Shown: piece after piece, positions 25,153 to 34,797 of the stretch | How the letters are laid out: every line of letters starts with the position of its first letter | How positions within the stretch are numbered: position 1 is the first letter of the stretch | Notes under the pieces: model-generated | Database searches by the model: none | Told to the model about the DNA's origin: nothing | What the model saw: only the letters and a program-made list of their open reading frames with translations | Program-made: the position numbers and the translations under genes | NCBI RefSeq assembly: GCF_900119485.1 | Contig: NZ_FPJZ01000012.1 | Span: forward strand, 1 to 64,000 | DNA from: Thermoactinomyces sp. DSM 45891 | Lineage (GTDB): Bacteria; Bacillota; Bacilli; Thermoactinomycetales; Thermoactinomycetaceae | Reading direction: 5' to 3' | Length of the DNA: 64,000 nucleotides

Positions 25153-26112
25153 TTATACGAGTGTTCGAATCGGTGAACCATTTACAAATGCAATTATGTC
25201 TTCCACAGCTTCCTTGTAATAAGTGTGGTAGTTTCTCTGTGTCACATATCCTAAATGTGGCGTGGCGAGTAGATTAGGTAGGGTCCGTAACGGATCGAGC
25301 TCCGGTAAAGGCTCGATTTCAAATACATCCACGCCTGCTCCTGCAATTTGTTTACTTTCAAGAGCTTTCATGAGAGCCACTTGATCCACAATGGCTGCAC
25401 GTGATGTATTAATTAAAAAAGATGATGGTCGCATTAGCTGTAACTCTTCTTCACCGATTAAGCCCCTCGTTCGATCGCTAAGTACCAGATGGATGGAAAC
25501 AAAATCACTGTTTTTAAGTAGTTCTTCCTTTGAAGCAGCCAGTGCTACACCTGTATTTTCTGCTTGTTCACGTGTCAAGTTCTGGCTCCAAGCAATCACA
25601 TTCATCCCAAATGCTTTCCCGATTCGTGCCATCCTACCTCCAATTTTACCCAACCCAAGCAAACCAAGTGTTTTTCCATATAAATCCGTACCCACAGTTT
25701 GTTGCCATGGACCACTTTGTTTCAATGCATTATTTTCTACAACAATATTTCGAGCTAAACCTAAAATTAAAGCCCAGGCAAGCTCTGTGGGAGGCTCCGA
25801 ACTACTTGCTGTACCGCAGACGGTAACGCCATTGGAAGAGGCAGCCTGTAGATCTATGGATGCATTTCGCATTCCAGATGTAATCAACAGCTTCAATTTC
25901 TCCAAACGCTTAAATAGTCTCGCAGGAAAAGGAGTACGTTCACGCATAATGACCACAATCTCATAATCTTGGATGGTATTTACAAGTTCATCTTCATTCT
26001 CAATATAATGGTGAATCGAAGTGACTTCTACTTTATCTGCTATAGCAGACCAATCTGTTATCTTCATAGCTACATTCTGATAATCATCCAATATGACACA
26101 TTTCCATTTCAT
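25153..26112 (-). CDS. D-2-hydroxyacid dehydrogenase family protein
   Basis: 319 residues. The NAD-binding GLLGLGKIGGRMARIGKAFGM near residue 145 and the catalytic set of the D-isomer family: Arg in INTSRAAIVDQ, Glu in FEIEPLPELDPL, His in TPHLGYVT. It resembles SerA-type enzymes without the ACT domain. It is the last gene of the operon with the citrate synthase fusion and the aconitase. There it could oxidise the 2-hydroxy acid made by the aconitase, replacing the usual isocitrate or isopropylmalate dehydrogenase. Confidence 0.9.
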   Translation of the reverse strand: MKWKCVILDDYQNVAMKITDWSAIADKVEVTSIHHYIENEDELVNTIQDYEIVVIMRERTPFPARLFKRLEKLKLLITSGMRNASIDLQAASSNGVTVCGTASSSEPPTELAWALILGLARNIVVENNALKQSGPWQQTVGTDLYGKTLGLLGLGKIGGRMARIGKAFGMNVIAWSQNLTREQAENTGVALAASKEELLKNSDFVSIHLVLSDRTRGLIGEEELQLMRPSSFLINTSRAAIVDQVALMKALESKQIAGAGVDVFEIEPLPELDPLRTLPNLLATPHLGYVTQRNYHTYYKEAVEDIIAFVNGSPIRTLV

Positions 26113-26142
26113 TCTCTACACCCCGTTACCATTTTTTAGTTT

Positions 26143-27591
26143 TCAACCCATAAGTGATCCAACAATCATACACGACTGTTGAAAGGATAACTCTCTAAAT
26201 CCTTCTGGCTCAACCGAGCGGCTAAAGTCATGTGATTTTTGATTATTCAAGATTCCACACTTAGGGATAAAGCGATCGAGAAAATATTGGGAGAGGTTGG
26301 ATTTTTGCTCTCCTAGCCATTGCAATGTTATGCACTCCACCTCTATAGCCATCTGACCTGGACATTCTGCAAGATGATCTGTTCCCTTCCTAACTCTGAG
26401 GAATAACTCAGCTAAAAGCTCATTGTCTCTAGGATGCTGATCAGTCGGACATAAAGAAAACACGACTGCTGGGATCACTACAAACAAAATCGGATCTACT
26501 TCTGGGTATCGATCTATAATAAGTTTACAAATCCTCCTATAACTCCTAACCTTGGACTTAGTAGCAATATATCCGCTCCGTTTGGGTGGATAACCTGCCA
26601 TGTCTCTAGCTCCCCAGTGAAAGTGTGGGTTAAATGGTTGAGTCATTGTAGAACGAATGACATTTCTATCTGGATAATGCGAACTTACTACAGCAGAGAA
26701 AATACGCATGGCCACATTGGAGACAAGTGGCATATGTGTAGGCATTTGATCGATTTGTTGAAAGAACTGATCTGGTTCATCCACGGCTCGAAATGGTATC
26801 ATGGCTGCTTCAACTAGTTCACTCGCACTTGAATAAAAAACCTCTCCCATTCGGAAACCTCTATCTTCACAAATCAGGTCTGATCTATACATTCTTCCAT
26901 CTAGAGTCACTTGATGACTGATTAAATCTTGGAAAATGGCTCTCGAATTCTCACGTTGAGAAGCATCTTCTATCAAATCACATAGAATCCTTTTTACTAA
27001 AGGCTCCTGCTCATACACAATAGAAGGTTCAAAACGAAATTCAAATTTTTGATACTGAAGCCGATTTTTATGAACTTGTATTAATGGAATGAACTCTCCC
27101 CTGTATTCAGTTTTTACAAAAGGAGTAAAGTACGAATGTTCACGTCCTCTTCTAACAAACCCCGATCGATCCCATGTAAACAAGGGCAGCTCCATTCTAT
27201 TATCCTGTTCTACGATCGAACCAGGCACATACACAATATCACCATTTTGCATGTCTTGTGTTTCTGTTTGAGTAAAACAGTAAAGTAGCGGGTATCCGTA
27301 TCCTTTAGAACAAATCGCATTATTAAAATCCATCATTCCCGCTCTGCCTTGCATAATTTGCTCCCAATTCCCAATATGTCCCGTTCGTGGTGGTAGCAAC
27401 TCAGGCGAGGACTGGATAAGAGAAAGAAGCTTTCCGATCTTAACATCTGTAGTTCCCATGTGGATCCAATTAAAGGAACATTCCCTCCTTTCGAATGCAT
27501 CTAGTGCGGAATCTTTCTTCCATCTTAATTTATCTAGCACACTGAGTTCAGTCAGAAGCTCGATTGGACTTTTCATTACTTCTGTTCCCAT
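26143..27591 (-). CDS. Unrecognised 482-residue pathway protein
   Basis: ATG 27591 is chosen because AGGAGG lies 7 bases upstream and the gene then starts 1 base after the aconitase stop; an in-frame ATG at 27618 is less likely. There is no signal peptide or membrane helix. Notable stretches: FNWIHMGTTDVKIGKLL, LPPRTGHIGNWEQI, YGYPLLYCF, MPTHMPLVSNVAMRIFSAVV, NPHFHWGARDMAGYPPKRSGY, and PAVVFSLCPTDQHPRDNELL. The HFHWGARD and HPRDNELL clusters look like possible metal- or substrate-binding sites. Its place between the aconitase and the dehydrogenase implies a catalytic step in the same pathway. I do not recognise the family. Confidence 0.8.
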   Translation of the reverse strand: MGTEVMKSPIELLTELSVLDKLRWKKDSALDAFERRECSFNWIHMGTTDVKIGKLLSLIQSSPELLPPRTGHIGNWEQIMQGRAGMMDFNNAICSKGYGYPLLYCFTQTETQDMQNGDIVYVPGSIVEQDNRMELPLFTWDRSGFVRRGREHSYFTPFVKTEYRGEFIPLIQVHKNRLQYQKFEFRFEPSIVYEQEPLVKRILCDLIEDASQRENSRAIFQDLISHQVTLDGRMYRSDLICEDRGFRMGEVFYSSASELVEAAMIPFRAVDEPDQFFQQIDQMPTHMPLVSNVAMRIFSAVVSSHYPDRNVIRSTMTQPFNPHFHWGARDMAGYPPKRSGYIATKSKVRSYRRICKLIIDRYPEVDPILFVVIPAVVFSLCPTDQHPRDNELLAELFLRVRKGTDHLAECPGQMAIEVECITLQWLGEQKSNLSQYFLDRFIPKCGILNNQKSHDFSRSVEPEGFRELSFQQSCMIVGSLMG

Positions 27592-27592
27592 G

Positions 27593-30319
27593 CTAAATCC
27601 TCCTGTTGCTTCCTTCACTAGAAAAGTGACTCATTGAAAGTAGCATATTATTTATCACAAGGGGTAGAATTCCTCCGCTTTGATAATATTTCAGCTCATC
27701 ATCCGACTCGATACAAGCCCGTACAATAAACTGAACCAGATCACCATTCTCCTTCAGGGCCTTCACGCTTAATTTCATTCCTACTTGAAGCTGTTCAATT
27801 CCACTAATGTCATAGATTTCACTTCCATCCAAGCCAAGAAAGCCCGAATTTTCACCTAGTTGAAATGCCAAAGGAAGTATGCCCATGCAGATCAGATTGG
27901 AACGGTGGATTCTCTCAAAACTCTCAGAAATCACTGCTTTAACTCCCAAGAGTTTAGGACCTTTAGCTGCCCAATCCCGTGACGAACCCGTTCCATACTC
28001 TTTACCTGAAATAATCACTAGAGGAATATCCTCTGCTGTGTATCTCATAGCAGCATCATAGATAGTCATCATCTGATTGGATGGATAATGCATTGTGAAT
28101 CCTCCCTCCACTCCCGGCAGCATCTTATTTTTCAAACGAATATTGGCAAGTGTGGCTCTCATTAAAACCTCATGATTACCACGTCGAGAACCATAGGTAT
28201 TGAATGCTTCCCGTTCGACTCCATTCTCTTTAAGATAAAGACCAGCAGGGTTATTGGAATCGACTACTCCACCTGGAGAGATATGATCTGTCGTAATACT
28301 ATCCCCTAACAAAGCAAGCACGCGTCCTCCGATAATCGACTTCGGTGCAGTCACCTTATCAAAATAAGGTGGTTTTTTTATATAGGTGGAATCTTCCTCC
28401 CAATGATACAATTCGCTCTTAACCATAGGAATTGCCTGCCAACGTTCATCGGCCTTTTGATCATAACGTTTGATATACATATCTTTTGAAATAAACGTTC
28501 TCATCATGAAAGCAATCTCTTCATCAGAAGGCCAAATATCATGTAGGTAAACGGGAGTACCTTTGTCGTAACCGATCGGTTCATGTTCCAGATCGATACA
28601 AACTGTGCCAGCAATGGCGTATGCGATAACCAAGGGTGGTGATGCTAGATAATTAGCCTGAACAGATGGATGAATACGCCCTTCAAAATTGCGGTTCCCA
28701 CTAAGTACAGAACTTGTAACGATACCCTGCTCCTTCACCGCAAGCGCAATTCGCGGATCGATTGGACCACTGCTACCTGAGCAAGTCATACAACCATATC
28801 CTGTTACATGAAATCCTAGCTCCTCCAAAGGTAGCATCAAACCAGAAGATGCTAGATAATCTGAAACCACCTGCGATCCAGGAGATAAGCTGGTTTTCAC
28901 GTATGCAGGCACACACAGATTACGCTCAACAGCATTTCGTGCCAACAAACCTGCAGCGATCATAACAGCGGGATTCGAAGTATTGGTACAAGAAGTAATA
29001 GCGGCAAGTAATATGGATCCGTGGGTAAGGGTGATCGTCTGATCATCAAGCTGTACTCTTACTTCAGGTCCGTTTCTTCCGTTCTGCGAAAACTCCTGAG
29101 AACCTAAGGTAGTTTCGAGAGATGCCCTGAAAGACGTTTTTAAATCCTTCAATACAATACGATCTTGCGGGCGTACTGGACCAGCAACACTTGGTTCTAC
29201 CTCATCCAGCCTGAATTCAATCAGTTTATTGAACATAGGCATCTGATCATTTTCAGTCCAATACAATCCCTGAAGCTTATAATAGTTCTCCACTAATTTT
29301 ACTTGTGCTTCCGAACGCCCTGTCATGCGCAGATAACACAGTGCCTCGTCATCTACAGGAAAATAGGCACAGGTAGCTCCATACTCGGGCGCCATATTTG
29401 CAATGGTGGCCCGTTCCGCTAAACTAAGAAATCTCATTCCTTCACCAGTAAATTCAACAAACTGATCCACTACTCCCTCACGGCGCAACTTGTCCGTAAT
29501 CGTCAGCACTAAGTCCGTCGTAGTAACCCCGGGTCCAAGTCTCCCCTTCAATTCCACACCCACCACAGAAGGACTTACAAGCATGAGTGGGTGGCCCAAC
29601 ATAACTGCTTCTGCTTCGAGCCCTCCGACACCCCAACCTAACACGCCGAGCCCATTAATCATAGTTGTATGGCTATCTGTTCCACAAACACTGTCTGGAA
29701 ATATAACTTGGGCACTACCCCATTCTTTCACTTGAATAACACTTGCTAAGTATTCCAAATTAATCTGGTGACAGATCCCCATTCCAGGTGGGAACACCCG
29801 AAAGTTTTGGAATGTTTGTTCTCCCCAACGCAACAGTTTATAACGCTCTTGATTTCGCTGAAATTCAAGTTTTGTATTTCGTACAAAAGCATCCGATGAA
29901 TTCGAATAGTCTACTATTATGGAATGATCAACCACTACATCCGTTTGGATAACAGGATTGACTTGTGTGGGATCTCCACCAAGTTCCTTGATCGCTTCTC
30001 GCATAGCAGCTAAATCTACTAGTACAGGAACACCCGTGAAATCCTGCATCAGTACACGGCTTGGTAAGTAGGGAATGGCAGTCTTTTCCTTCCCATTAAC
30101 CAAAACATGAATCTTCGAATCGATTGTATCCATATCAACATGCCCCATACTCACTGAGCGCAAAAGAGATTCAAGCAATAACCTAATTGAATAAGGAATA
30201 TGCGATAAATTTAGATCAAATCGTTCCCCTAATTTCATTAATGACCAAAATGTATAGACCTGCTGTTCAAACTCTAGAGGAATACAAACCCCTAAGGGAT
30301 CTTTTAAAGAGTTTATCAT
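27593..30319 (-). CDS. Aconitase-family hydratase (AcnA-like) of the pathway
   Basis: 908 residues. All AcnA hallmarks: SVCGTDSHTTMINGLGVLGWGVGGLEAE (read in pieces), the first 4Fe-4S Cys in ITSCTNTSNP, the two others in GYGCMTCSGSSGPID, and the swivel domain GGRVLALLGDSITTDHISPGG, GSRRGNHEVLMR, SGKEYGTGSSRDWAAKG. It starts directly at the stop of the adenylation gene. The full-length AcnA form can be housekeeping, but its position behind the carrier-citrate-synthase fusion points to isomerising a citrate-like tricarboxylate in the specialised pathway. Confidence 0.9.
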   Translation of the reverse strand: MINSLKDPLGVCIPLEFEQQVYTFWSLMKLGERFDLNLSHIPYSIRLLLESLLRSVSMGHVDMDTIDSKIHVLVNGKEKTAIPYLPSRVLMQDFTGVPVLVDLAAMREAIKELGGDPTQVNPVIQTDVVVDHSIIVDYSNSSDAFVRNTKLEFQRNQERYKLLRWGEQTFQNFRVFPPGMGICHQINLEYLASVIQVKEWGSAQVIFPDSVCGTDSHTTMINGLGVLGWGVGGLEAEAVMLGHPLMLVSPSVVGVELKGRLGPGVTTTDLVLTITDKLRREGVVDQFVEFTGEGMRFLSLAERATIANMAPEYGATCAYFPVDDEALCYLRMTGRSEAQVKLVENYYKLQGLYWTENDQMPMFNKLIEFRLDEVEPSVAGPVRPQDRIVLKDLKTSFRASLETTLGSQEFSQNGRNGPEVRVQLDDQTITLTHGSILLAAITSCTNTSNPAVMIAAGLLARNAVERNLCVPAYVKTSLSPGSQVVSDYLASSGLMLPLEELGFHVTGYGCMTCSGSSGPIDPRIALAVKEQGIVTSSVLSGNRNFEGRIHPSVQANYLASPPLVIAYAIAGTVCIDLEHEPIGYDKGTPVYLHDIWPSDEEIAFMMRTFISKDMYIKRYDQKADERWQAIPMVKSELYHWEEDSTYIKKPPYFDKVTAPKSIIGGRVLALLGDSITTDHISPGGVVDSNNPAGLYLKENGVEREAFNTYGSRRGNHEVLMRATLANIRLKNKMLPGVEGGFTMHYPSNQMMTIYDAAMRYTAEDIPLVIISGKEYGTGSSRDWAAKGPKLLGVKAVISESFERIHRSNLICMGILPLAFQLGENSGFLGLDGSEIYDISGIEQLQVGMKLSVKALKENGDLVQFIVRACIESDDELKYYQSGGILPLVINNMLLSMSHFSSEGSNRRI

Positions 30320-31957
30320 TTAGTACTCCCCTTTCATCTCCTCAGACTCAAGATGTTTCATAAGAGCTTTTCTATCTATTTTCCCATTCGAATTCAAAGG
30401 CATCTTATCAAGCACATGAACGGTATGGGGGACCATATAAGCGGGCAACTCTTTTCGAACTCCTCTAAGTATCGCATTAGAATCTAGATTGGCACCTACA
30501 ACAAAAGCAGTAATTCCTTTAATAGTACCGCTTTCAAGCGGCCATCCCACTGCTACTGCAGACACCACATTGGGTTGTCGCAAGAGCATTGCTTCTACTT
30601 CACTTAACTCCACTCGATAACCTTGTACCTTCACTTGATGATCCAAGCGACCTAAATAAGTCAGATCTCCACTCGGTAGATAGCGAACACGGTCTCCAGT
30701 TCGATAAAAAACCTTAGTCTGACCAGAGTCATCCTTATACTCAACCAAAGATGTAAGAGTTTGCTCGGAATTGCTCCAATAGCCTAAGAATGTCTGTGGA
30801 CCCGATATACATAACTCTCCTTCACTTCCATATGGAACTGGCTCCAAGTTTTCATCCAAGATGAGAGACTCCATTCCCGGATACAGTTTACCTATAGGAA
30901 CTGATTCATTTACGCACTCCATAGGTGATTTTATCGGATCCCAGCGGTAAGCCGTGCAAGCAATCGTAAGCTCCGTAGGACCATAGAGATTTTCAATAAT
31001 CGAATTGGGCGCAGCCAACTGCCAAGCCTCAGCCGTTGTTTTCAGAAGTACCTCTCCACAAAAGAAACTCCAGCGCAAACTTGGCATACTATTTTGCTTC
31101 AAGAAGTTTTGCTTACACAAAAGTACAGCAACAGACGGCACAGAAAACCAAACCGTAATCCCCTTTTCCCGAATAAAGCTAAATGGAGATAAGAGATGTA
31201 TGGGATCCATAGAACAGACAGCAGCTCCACATCCCCATGCCATAAAAAGATCGAATATAGACAGATCAAAGGTCTGATCAAAAGTTTGGGTGAATCGATC
31301 ATGATCAGTGATTTGATACCTTTGTTGGTTCACCTGCATAAAATGAGTAACATTTTTATGGGTAATCGGCACACCTTTTGATATTCCAGTACTTCCTGAT
31401 GTAAATAGAAGATACGCAACTGAATTAGTAGAAATAAAAGGGAATTTTACTAATGGAGGTGCACACTCTAAGTCAGTTTGATCACGAACTTCAGCTCTAA
31501 TATGAACTAGGTCTTTTTTACTAGACTCGGGTAAAAGTACACACTTAGGAACCTGTTTTAAATTTTTTATTATTTCGCAAAACTGAGGCAAAGAACCCTT
31601 ATCAACCAAAACAGCATCGAGGTCAGCTAACTCCATCATCATACATGTTCGCTGTATAGGAAAATTACGATTAAACGGCACAAATGTCGCCCCAGAAAAT
31701 AAACTCGCCAAAACACCTACATAGGAAGTCAAACTACGATAGGCGAAAATCCCTACCCTTTTGGGTGTGGTATCAGAGGCCTCTAATAGAGCAGATGCCC
31801 AACGACAAGCCTTATCATTTAGTTCAGTATAGGTCCATTCATTTTGCTTAATAGATAACGCTACATTACCTGGGAAGCGTTTAACACTAGACAGAAAACC
31901 AGAGTGTAATAATGGACCCTGATTTTCCACTTGGAGAATAGTGGGTTGCAAAGTCAT
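30320..31957 (-). CDS. Stand-alone NRPS-type adenylation enzyme
   Basis: 545 residues. Core motifs: LLFTSGSTGISKG (A3), NLYGPTE (A5), YRTGDRVRYLPSGDLTYLGR (A7-A8), VKVQGYRVELSEVE, and NSNGKIDRKAL with the A10 Lys. It has no carrier domain of its own. My hand-aligned pocket is D-L-F-F-F-C-L-I-A-K: Asp235 suggests an alpha-amino acid with a hydrophobic or aromatic side chain, but this is low confidence. The next gene upstream supplies a fused carrier, so it most likely loads that carrier. Confidence 0.9.
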   Translation of the reverse strand: MTLQPTILQVENQGPLLHSGFLSSVKRFPGNVALSIKQNEWTYTELNDKACRWASALLEASDTTPKRVGIFAYRSLTSYVGVLASLFSGATFVPFNRNFPIQRTCMMMELADLDAVLVDKGSLPQFCEIIKNLKQVPKCVLLPESSKKDLVHIRAEVRDQTDLECAPPLVKFPFISTNSVAYLLFTSGSTGISKGVPITHKNVTHFMQVNQQRYQITDHDRFTQTFDQTFDLSIFDLFMAWGCGAAVCSMDPIHLLSPFSFIREKGITVWFSVPSVAVLLCKQNFLKQNSMPSLRWSFFCGEVLLKTTAEAWQLAAPNSIIENLYGPTELTIACTAYRWDPIKSPMECVNESVPIGKLYPGMESLILDENLEPVPYGSEGELCISGPQTFLGYWSNSEQTLTSLVEYKDDSGQTKVFYRTGDRVRYLPSGDLTYLGRLDHQVKVQGYRVELSEVEAMLLRQPNVVSAVAVGWPLESGTIKGITAFVVGANLDSNAILRGVRKELPAYMVPHTVHVLDKMPLNSNGKIDRKALMKHLESEEMKGEY

Positions 31958-31985
31958 AACAAACCTCCGAAATGATTACAAATTA

Positions 31986-33455
31986 TTAAGATTTTTTACC
32001 TCTTTGATCTATCGGAATATAGGCGAGATCAGTATCACCCACATACTCTAGTAAAGGTCGAATGAGGATATTATTCTCACACTGTTCTTGTATCTGAGCA
32101 ATCCATCCAGGAATACGGCCAACTACAAAAGAAGATATGAATAAATCAGAAGAAATTCCAAGCAAGTGATACACTACACTTGCATAGAGATCCACGTTTA
32201 TACCCACCCCTTTTTCCATGTAAGGATGCATAGCATCAACCACTGCCTCTAAAATGTCATAGCACTTGGAATCACCCAATGCACTACTAAGATCAAACGC
32301 AACTTTACGCAAATGTCTGGCGCGAGGATCTTCTGTTTTATAGACTCGATGCCCAAAACCCATAACGGGTCTATTTTGGCTCTGGATCCGCATCACATAT
32401 TCAGCTGCATACCGGGACTCACCTATCTCTTGAATCATCGACATAACATTTTCAATTGCCCCGCCATGGAGAGGACCGGCAAAAGCGGAAATAGCTGCAG
32501 TTAATGAAGCATAGATATCTGCGCCTGTTCCAGACACCACTCGTGCAGTGAACGCTGAAGCATTAGATCCATGATCAGTATGAAGAATCAATACTTTATC
32601 TACCACTCGAACAGCAGATTCAGTTGGTATCTTTCCATTCAACATATAGAGAAAGTTGGCTGCATGGGAAATCGAAGGATCTGGTGAGATAGGCTCTTTA
32701 CCTTGTCGTATAGCTTGGTGAGCCGCCACTAGGATAGGGACTTGTGAAATCAACCTAATTGCTCTTCTTTGAAATGCCTCCATAGAGACATCATCTTTTT
32801 CAGGATCGAATACAGACAACAAAGACACGGCAGTCCGGAGCACCTCTATGGGATGCGCCTTACTCATGGTCCGAATCATATCAAACATTGGAGTAGGGAT
32901 ATCGCGCGCAACTTTCAGCCTTTCATTGAATTGGCTCAGTTCCTCTGTAGTGGGTAACATCCCGTATAAAAAGAGAAAAGTGGTCTCTTCAAACGTCGAA
33001 AATTCCACAAGGTCGTGAATGGAATATCCCTTATACTGTAATTTTCCCTTATGACCATCAATGAAAGTTGTACGTGTTCGATCAAACACAACTCCAGAGA
33101 GCCCTCGATGAACGGGCTTCTTATGAATGGAATCCTCAGACTCATCTCCATTTTGTCCACTCATTTCCATTAACTCGTTTCCTGATGTTCTATTATGCTT
33201 TTCAATATGGTCTACAATAGCAGCAACAGAGTTCAATTTGACTATTAAATCTGGATCGATTTGTATACAATACTTCTGTTCAAGGGCAATCATTAAATTC
33301 ACATGTCCTAAGGAGTCCCATTCATTGATAGATAGATACTCTAGATCATCAACAACTGAATCAAGTTCAATTTTAAATGTATTTGAGATTAAAGTCTTGA
33401 TTTCCATTCGTTTCTTATTTCCCATTTCTAAAATAGGAAGGTTATTATTTTGCAT
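31986..33455 (-). CDS. Acyl-carrier/citrate-synthase fusion protein
   Basis: 489 residues. Residues about 16-86 form a carrier domain whose phosphopantetheine Ser is S48 in NEWDSLGHV. After a linker rich in Glu, Asp, Gln and Asn (about 90-115), residues 118-489 form a citrate synthase. The catalytic triad is present: H330 in GPLHGGAIE, H369 in GFGHRVYKTEDPR and D422 in NVDLYASVVYH. Normal citrate synthases use acetyl-CoA and have no carrier domain. Here the nucleophile is probably an acyl group on the fused carrier, loaded by the adenylation enzyme 28 bases downstream. It is the first gene of the operon. Confidence 0.9.
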   Translation of the reverse strand: MQNNNLPILEMGNKKRMEIKTLISNTFKIELDSVVDDLEYLSINEWDSLGHVNLMIALEQKYCIQIDPDLIVKLNSVAAIVDHIEKHNRTSGNELMEMSGQNGDESEDSIHKKPVHRGLSGVVFDRTRTTFIDGHKGKLQYKGYSIHDLVEFSTFEETTFLFLYGMLPTTEELSQFNERLKVARDIPTPMFDMIRTMSKAHPIEVLRTAVSLLSVFDPEKDDVSMEAFQRRAIRLISQVPILVAAHQAIRQGKEPISPDPSISHAANFLYMLNGKIPTESAVRVVDKVLILHTDHGSNASAFTARVVSGTGADIYASLTAAISAFAGPLHGGAIENVMSMIQEIGESRYAAEYVMRIQSQNRPVMGFGHRVYKTEDPRARHLRKVAFDLSSALGDSKCYDILEAVVDAMHPYMEKGVGINVDLYASVVYHLLGISSDLFISSFVVGRIPGWIAQIQEQCENNILIRPLLEYVGDTDLAYIPIDQRGKKS

Positions 33456-33487
33456 TTTGCTTCGTCACTCCGGCTACTAAATAGTTT

Positions 33488-33515
33488 AATTTATTAGATT
33501 ATACACTAAAGTCAA
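33488..33515 (-). promoter_or_regulatory. Possible sigma-A promoter of the carrier-citrate-synthase operon
   Basis: TTGACT (33515-33510), a 16-base spacer and TAAATT (33493-33488) on the minus strand, about 35 bases before the start. A TATAAT also lies at 33503-33498, but with no good -35 at 17 bases. Confidence 0.35.
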
Positions 33516-33593
33516 ATGATAAATAAACATATAAATTATAATAATATTTTTAATAATATAGATTGATTTTTATATTCTTGCATTTATATAAAG

Positions 33594-33621
33594 AAAAACC
33601 GCCTCCTCGAGAAGGCGATCT
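33594..33621 (-). terminator. Terminator after yhbH
   Basis: CGCCTTCTCGAGGAGGCG is a compact hairpin followed by GTTTTTCTTT on the minus strand, 10 bases past the yhbH stop. Confidence 0.85.
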
Positions 33622-33627
33622 ATCACT

Positions 33628-34764
33628 CTACTTCCTATCCTCTGTTTTCGCAAAAAAGTGCTTCAATGCTTGGTACACTTGTCCTTTTTCTTTAATAACG
33701 TAGTGCAAGAACTTCTCATCTTTCACATGGCGATAGGCATTCATGAGGGTGCTGTGGCGGTTGTATTGATTGACCTCGCCGTAGCCGAAGATGTTGGAGC
33801 GTTTCATTAGCTCTTGGACGAGGCCGATGCATTTTTGGTTGTCGCTGGTAAGGTTGTCACCGTCGGAGAAGTGGAAGGAATAGATATTGAATTGGGATGG
33901 AGGATAGCGAGTATCGATGATTTCTAGAGCTTTGCGATAAGCGGAGGAGCAAATGGTGCCTCCGCTTTCTCCTTTGGTGAAGAAATGTTCTTCGCTGACT
34001 TCCTTGGCTTCCGTGTGATGGGCAATAAAGACGATTTCTACTTTTTCATATTTGGTTCGTAAGAAGCGGACCATCCAGAAGAAGAAGCTCCGTGCAACGT
34101 ACTTTTCAAACATGCCCATTGAACCAGAGGTATCCATCATAGCCATCACAACAGCGTTGGAATGTGGGATGGTGATTTCTTCCCATGTCTTATATCGTAG
34201 GTCGTCAATCGAGATGTTCGGCTTTCCTTTATTACCTAGTCTACCGTTTCTGCGAATGGCTTCTAAGAGAGTTCGCTTCTTCGCAATGTTTCCGGAAAGA
34301 CCCGTTTTACGAATATCGTTGAATCGTGTGTCTTCAACCGTAATTGAATCCATTTCCTTCTGCACGAGATACGGAAGTTCCATTTCCGCAAAGAGAATGC
34401 TTTCGAGTTCTTCCATCGATATTTCTGCTTCATAATAGTCTTCGCCCGCTTGCTCTCCAGCTCCTTGCCCTTTACCCGATCCTTTCTGTGGTTCACCATC
34501 TTTCGCTACGACGTCCCCTACTTGCGTGTCACCTTGTCCTTGACCCATCTGTTTATTTTTATTGTGATTGAAGCGAAAGCGGTACTCTTCCATGGAGCGG
34601 ATCGGGACTTTCACGACTTGTTTTCCATCGGATAAAATGATGCTTTCTTCGCTTACGAGGTCAGGTAAATTTTTCTTGATCGCTTCTTTTACTTTCTCTT
34701 GATGCCGAAGCTGGTCTTGATCTCCCTTACGATGCAGGGACCAATCCTCCTCTGATACAAGCAT
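33628..34764 (-). CDS. yhbH: YhbH (DUF444) sporulation-associated protein
   Basis: About 378 residues from ATG 34764 (GGAGGTG 6 bases upstream; a GTG at 34779 overlaps that site). DUF444 family: a Gly/Gln/Lys-rich charged linker near residues 70-105, then a von Willebrand A-like domain with the MIDAS-type DTSGSMG, ESGGTICSSAYR, and FHFSDGDN. It follows prkA by 33 bases, the usual partnership in Bacillales, where both are transcribed in the mother cell during sporulation. It may act as an adaptor of the PrkA protein. It is also known to be needed for normal sporulation in Bacillus. Confidence 0.95.
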   Translation of the reverse strand: MLVSEEDWSLHRKGDQDQLRHQEKVKEAIKKNLPDLVSEESIILSDGKQVVKVPIRSMEEYRFRFNHNKNKQMGQGQGDTQVGDVVAKDGEPQKGSGKGQGAGEQAGEDYYEAEISMEELESILFAEMELPYLVQKEMDSITVEDTRFNDIRKTGLSGNIAKKRTLLEAIRRNGRLGNKGKPNISIDDLRYKTWEEITIPHSNAVVMAMMDTSGSMGMFEKYVARSFFFWMVRFLRTKYEKVEIVFIAHHTEAKEVSEEHFFTKGESGGTICSSAYRKALEIIDTRYPPSQFNIYSFHFSDGDNLTSDNQKCIGLVQELMKRSNIFGYGEVNQYNRHSTLMNAYRHVKDEKFLHYVIKEKGQVYQALKHFFAKTEDRK

Positions 34765-34797
34765 AAATTCACCTCCCACTATCCCGCTGGTTGCTGG

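Noticed and set aside
25153..33455. Phosphonate (bialaphos/FR-900098-like) cluster.
   Set aside because: Citrate-synthase and aconitase homologues alone are not enough. No PEP mutase, phosphonopyruvate decarboxylase or similar gene is present in the window.
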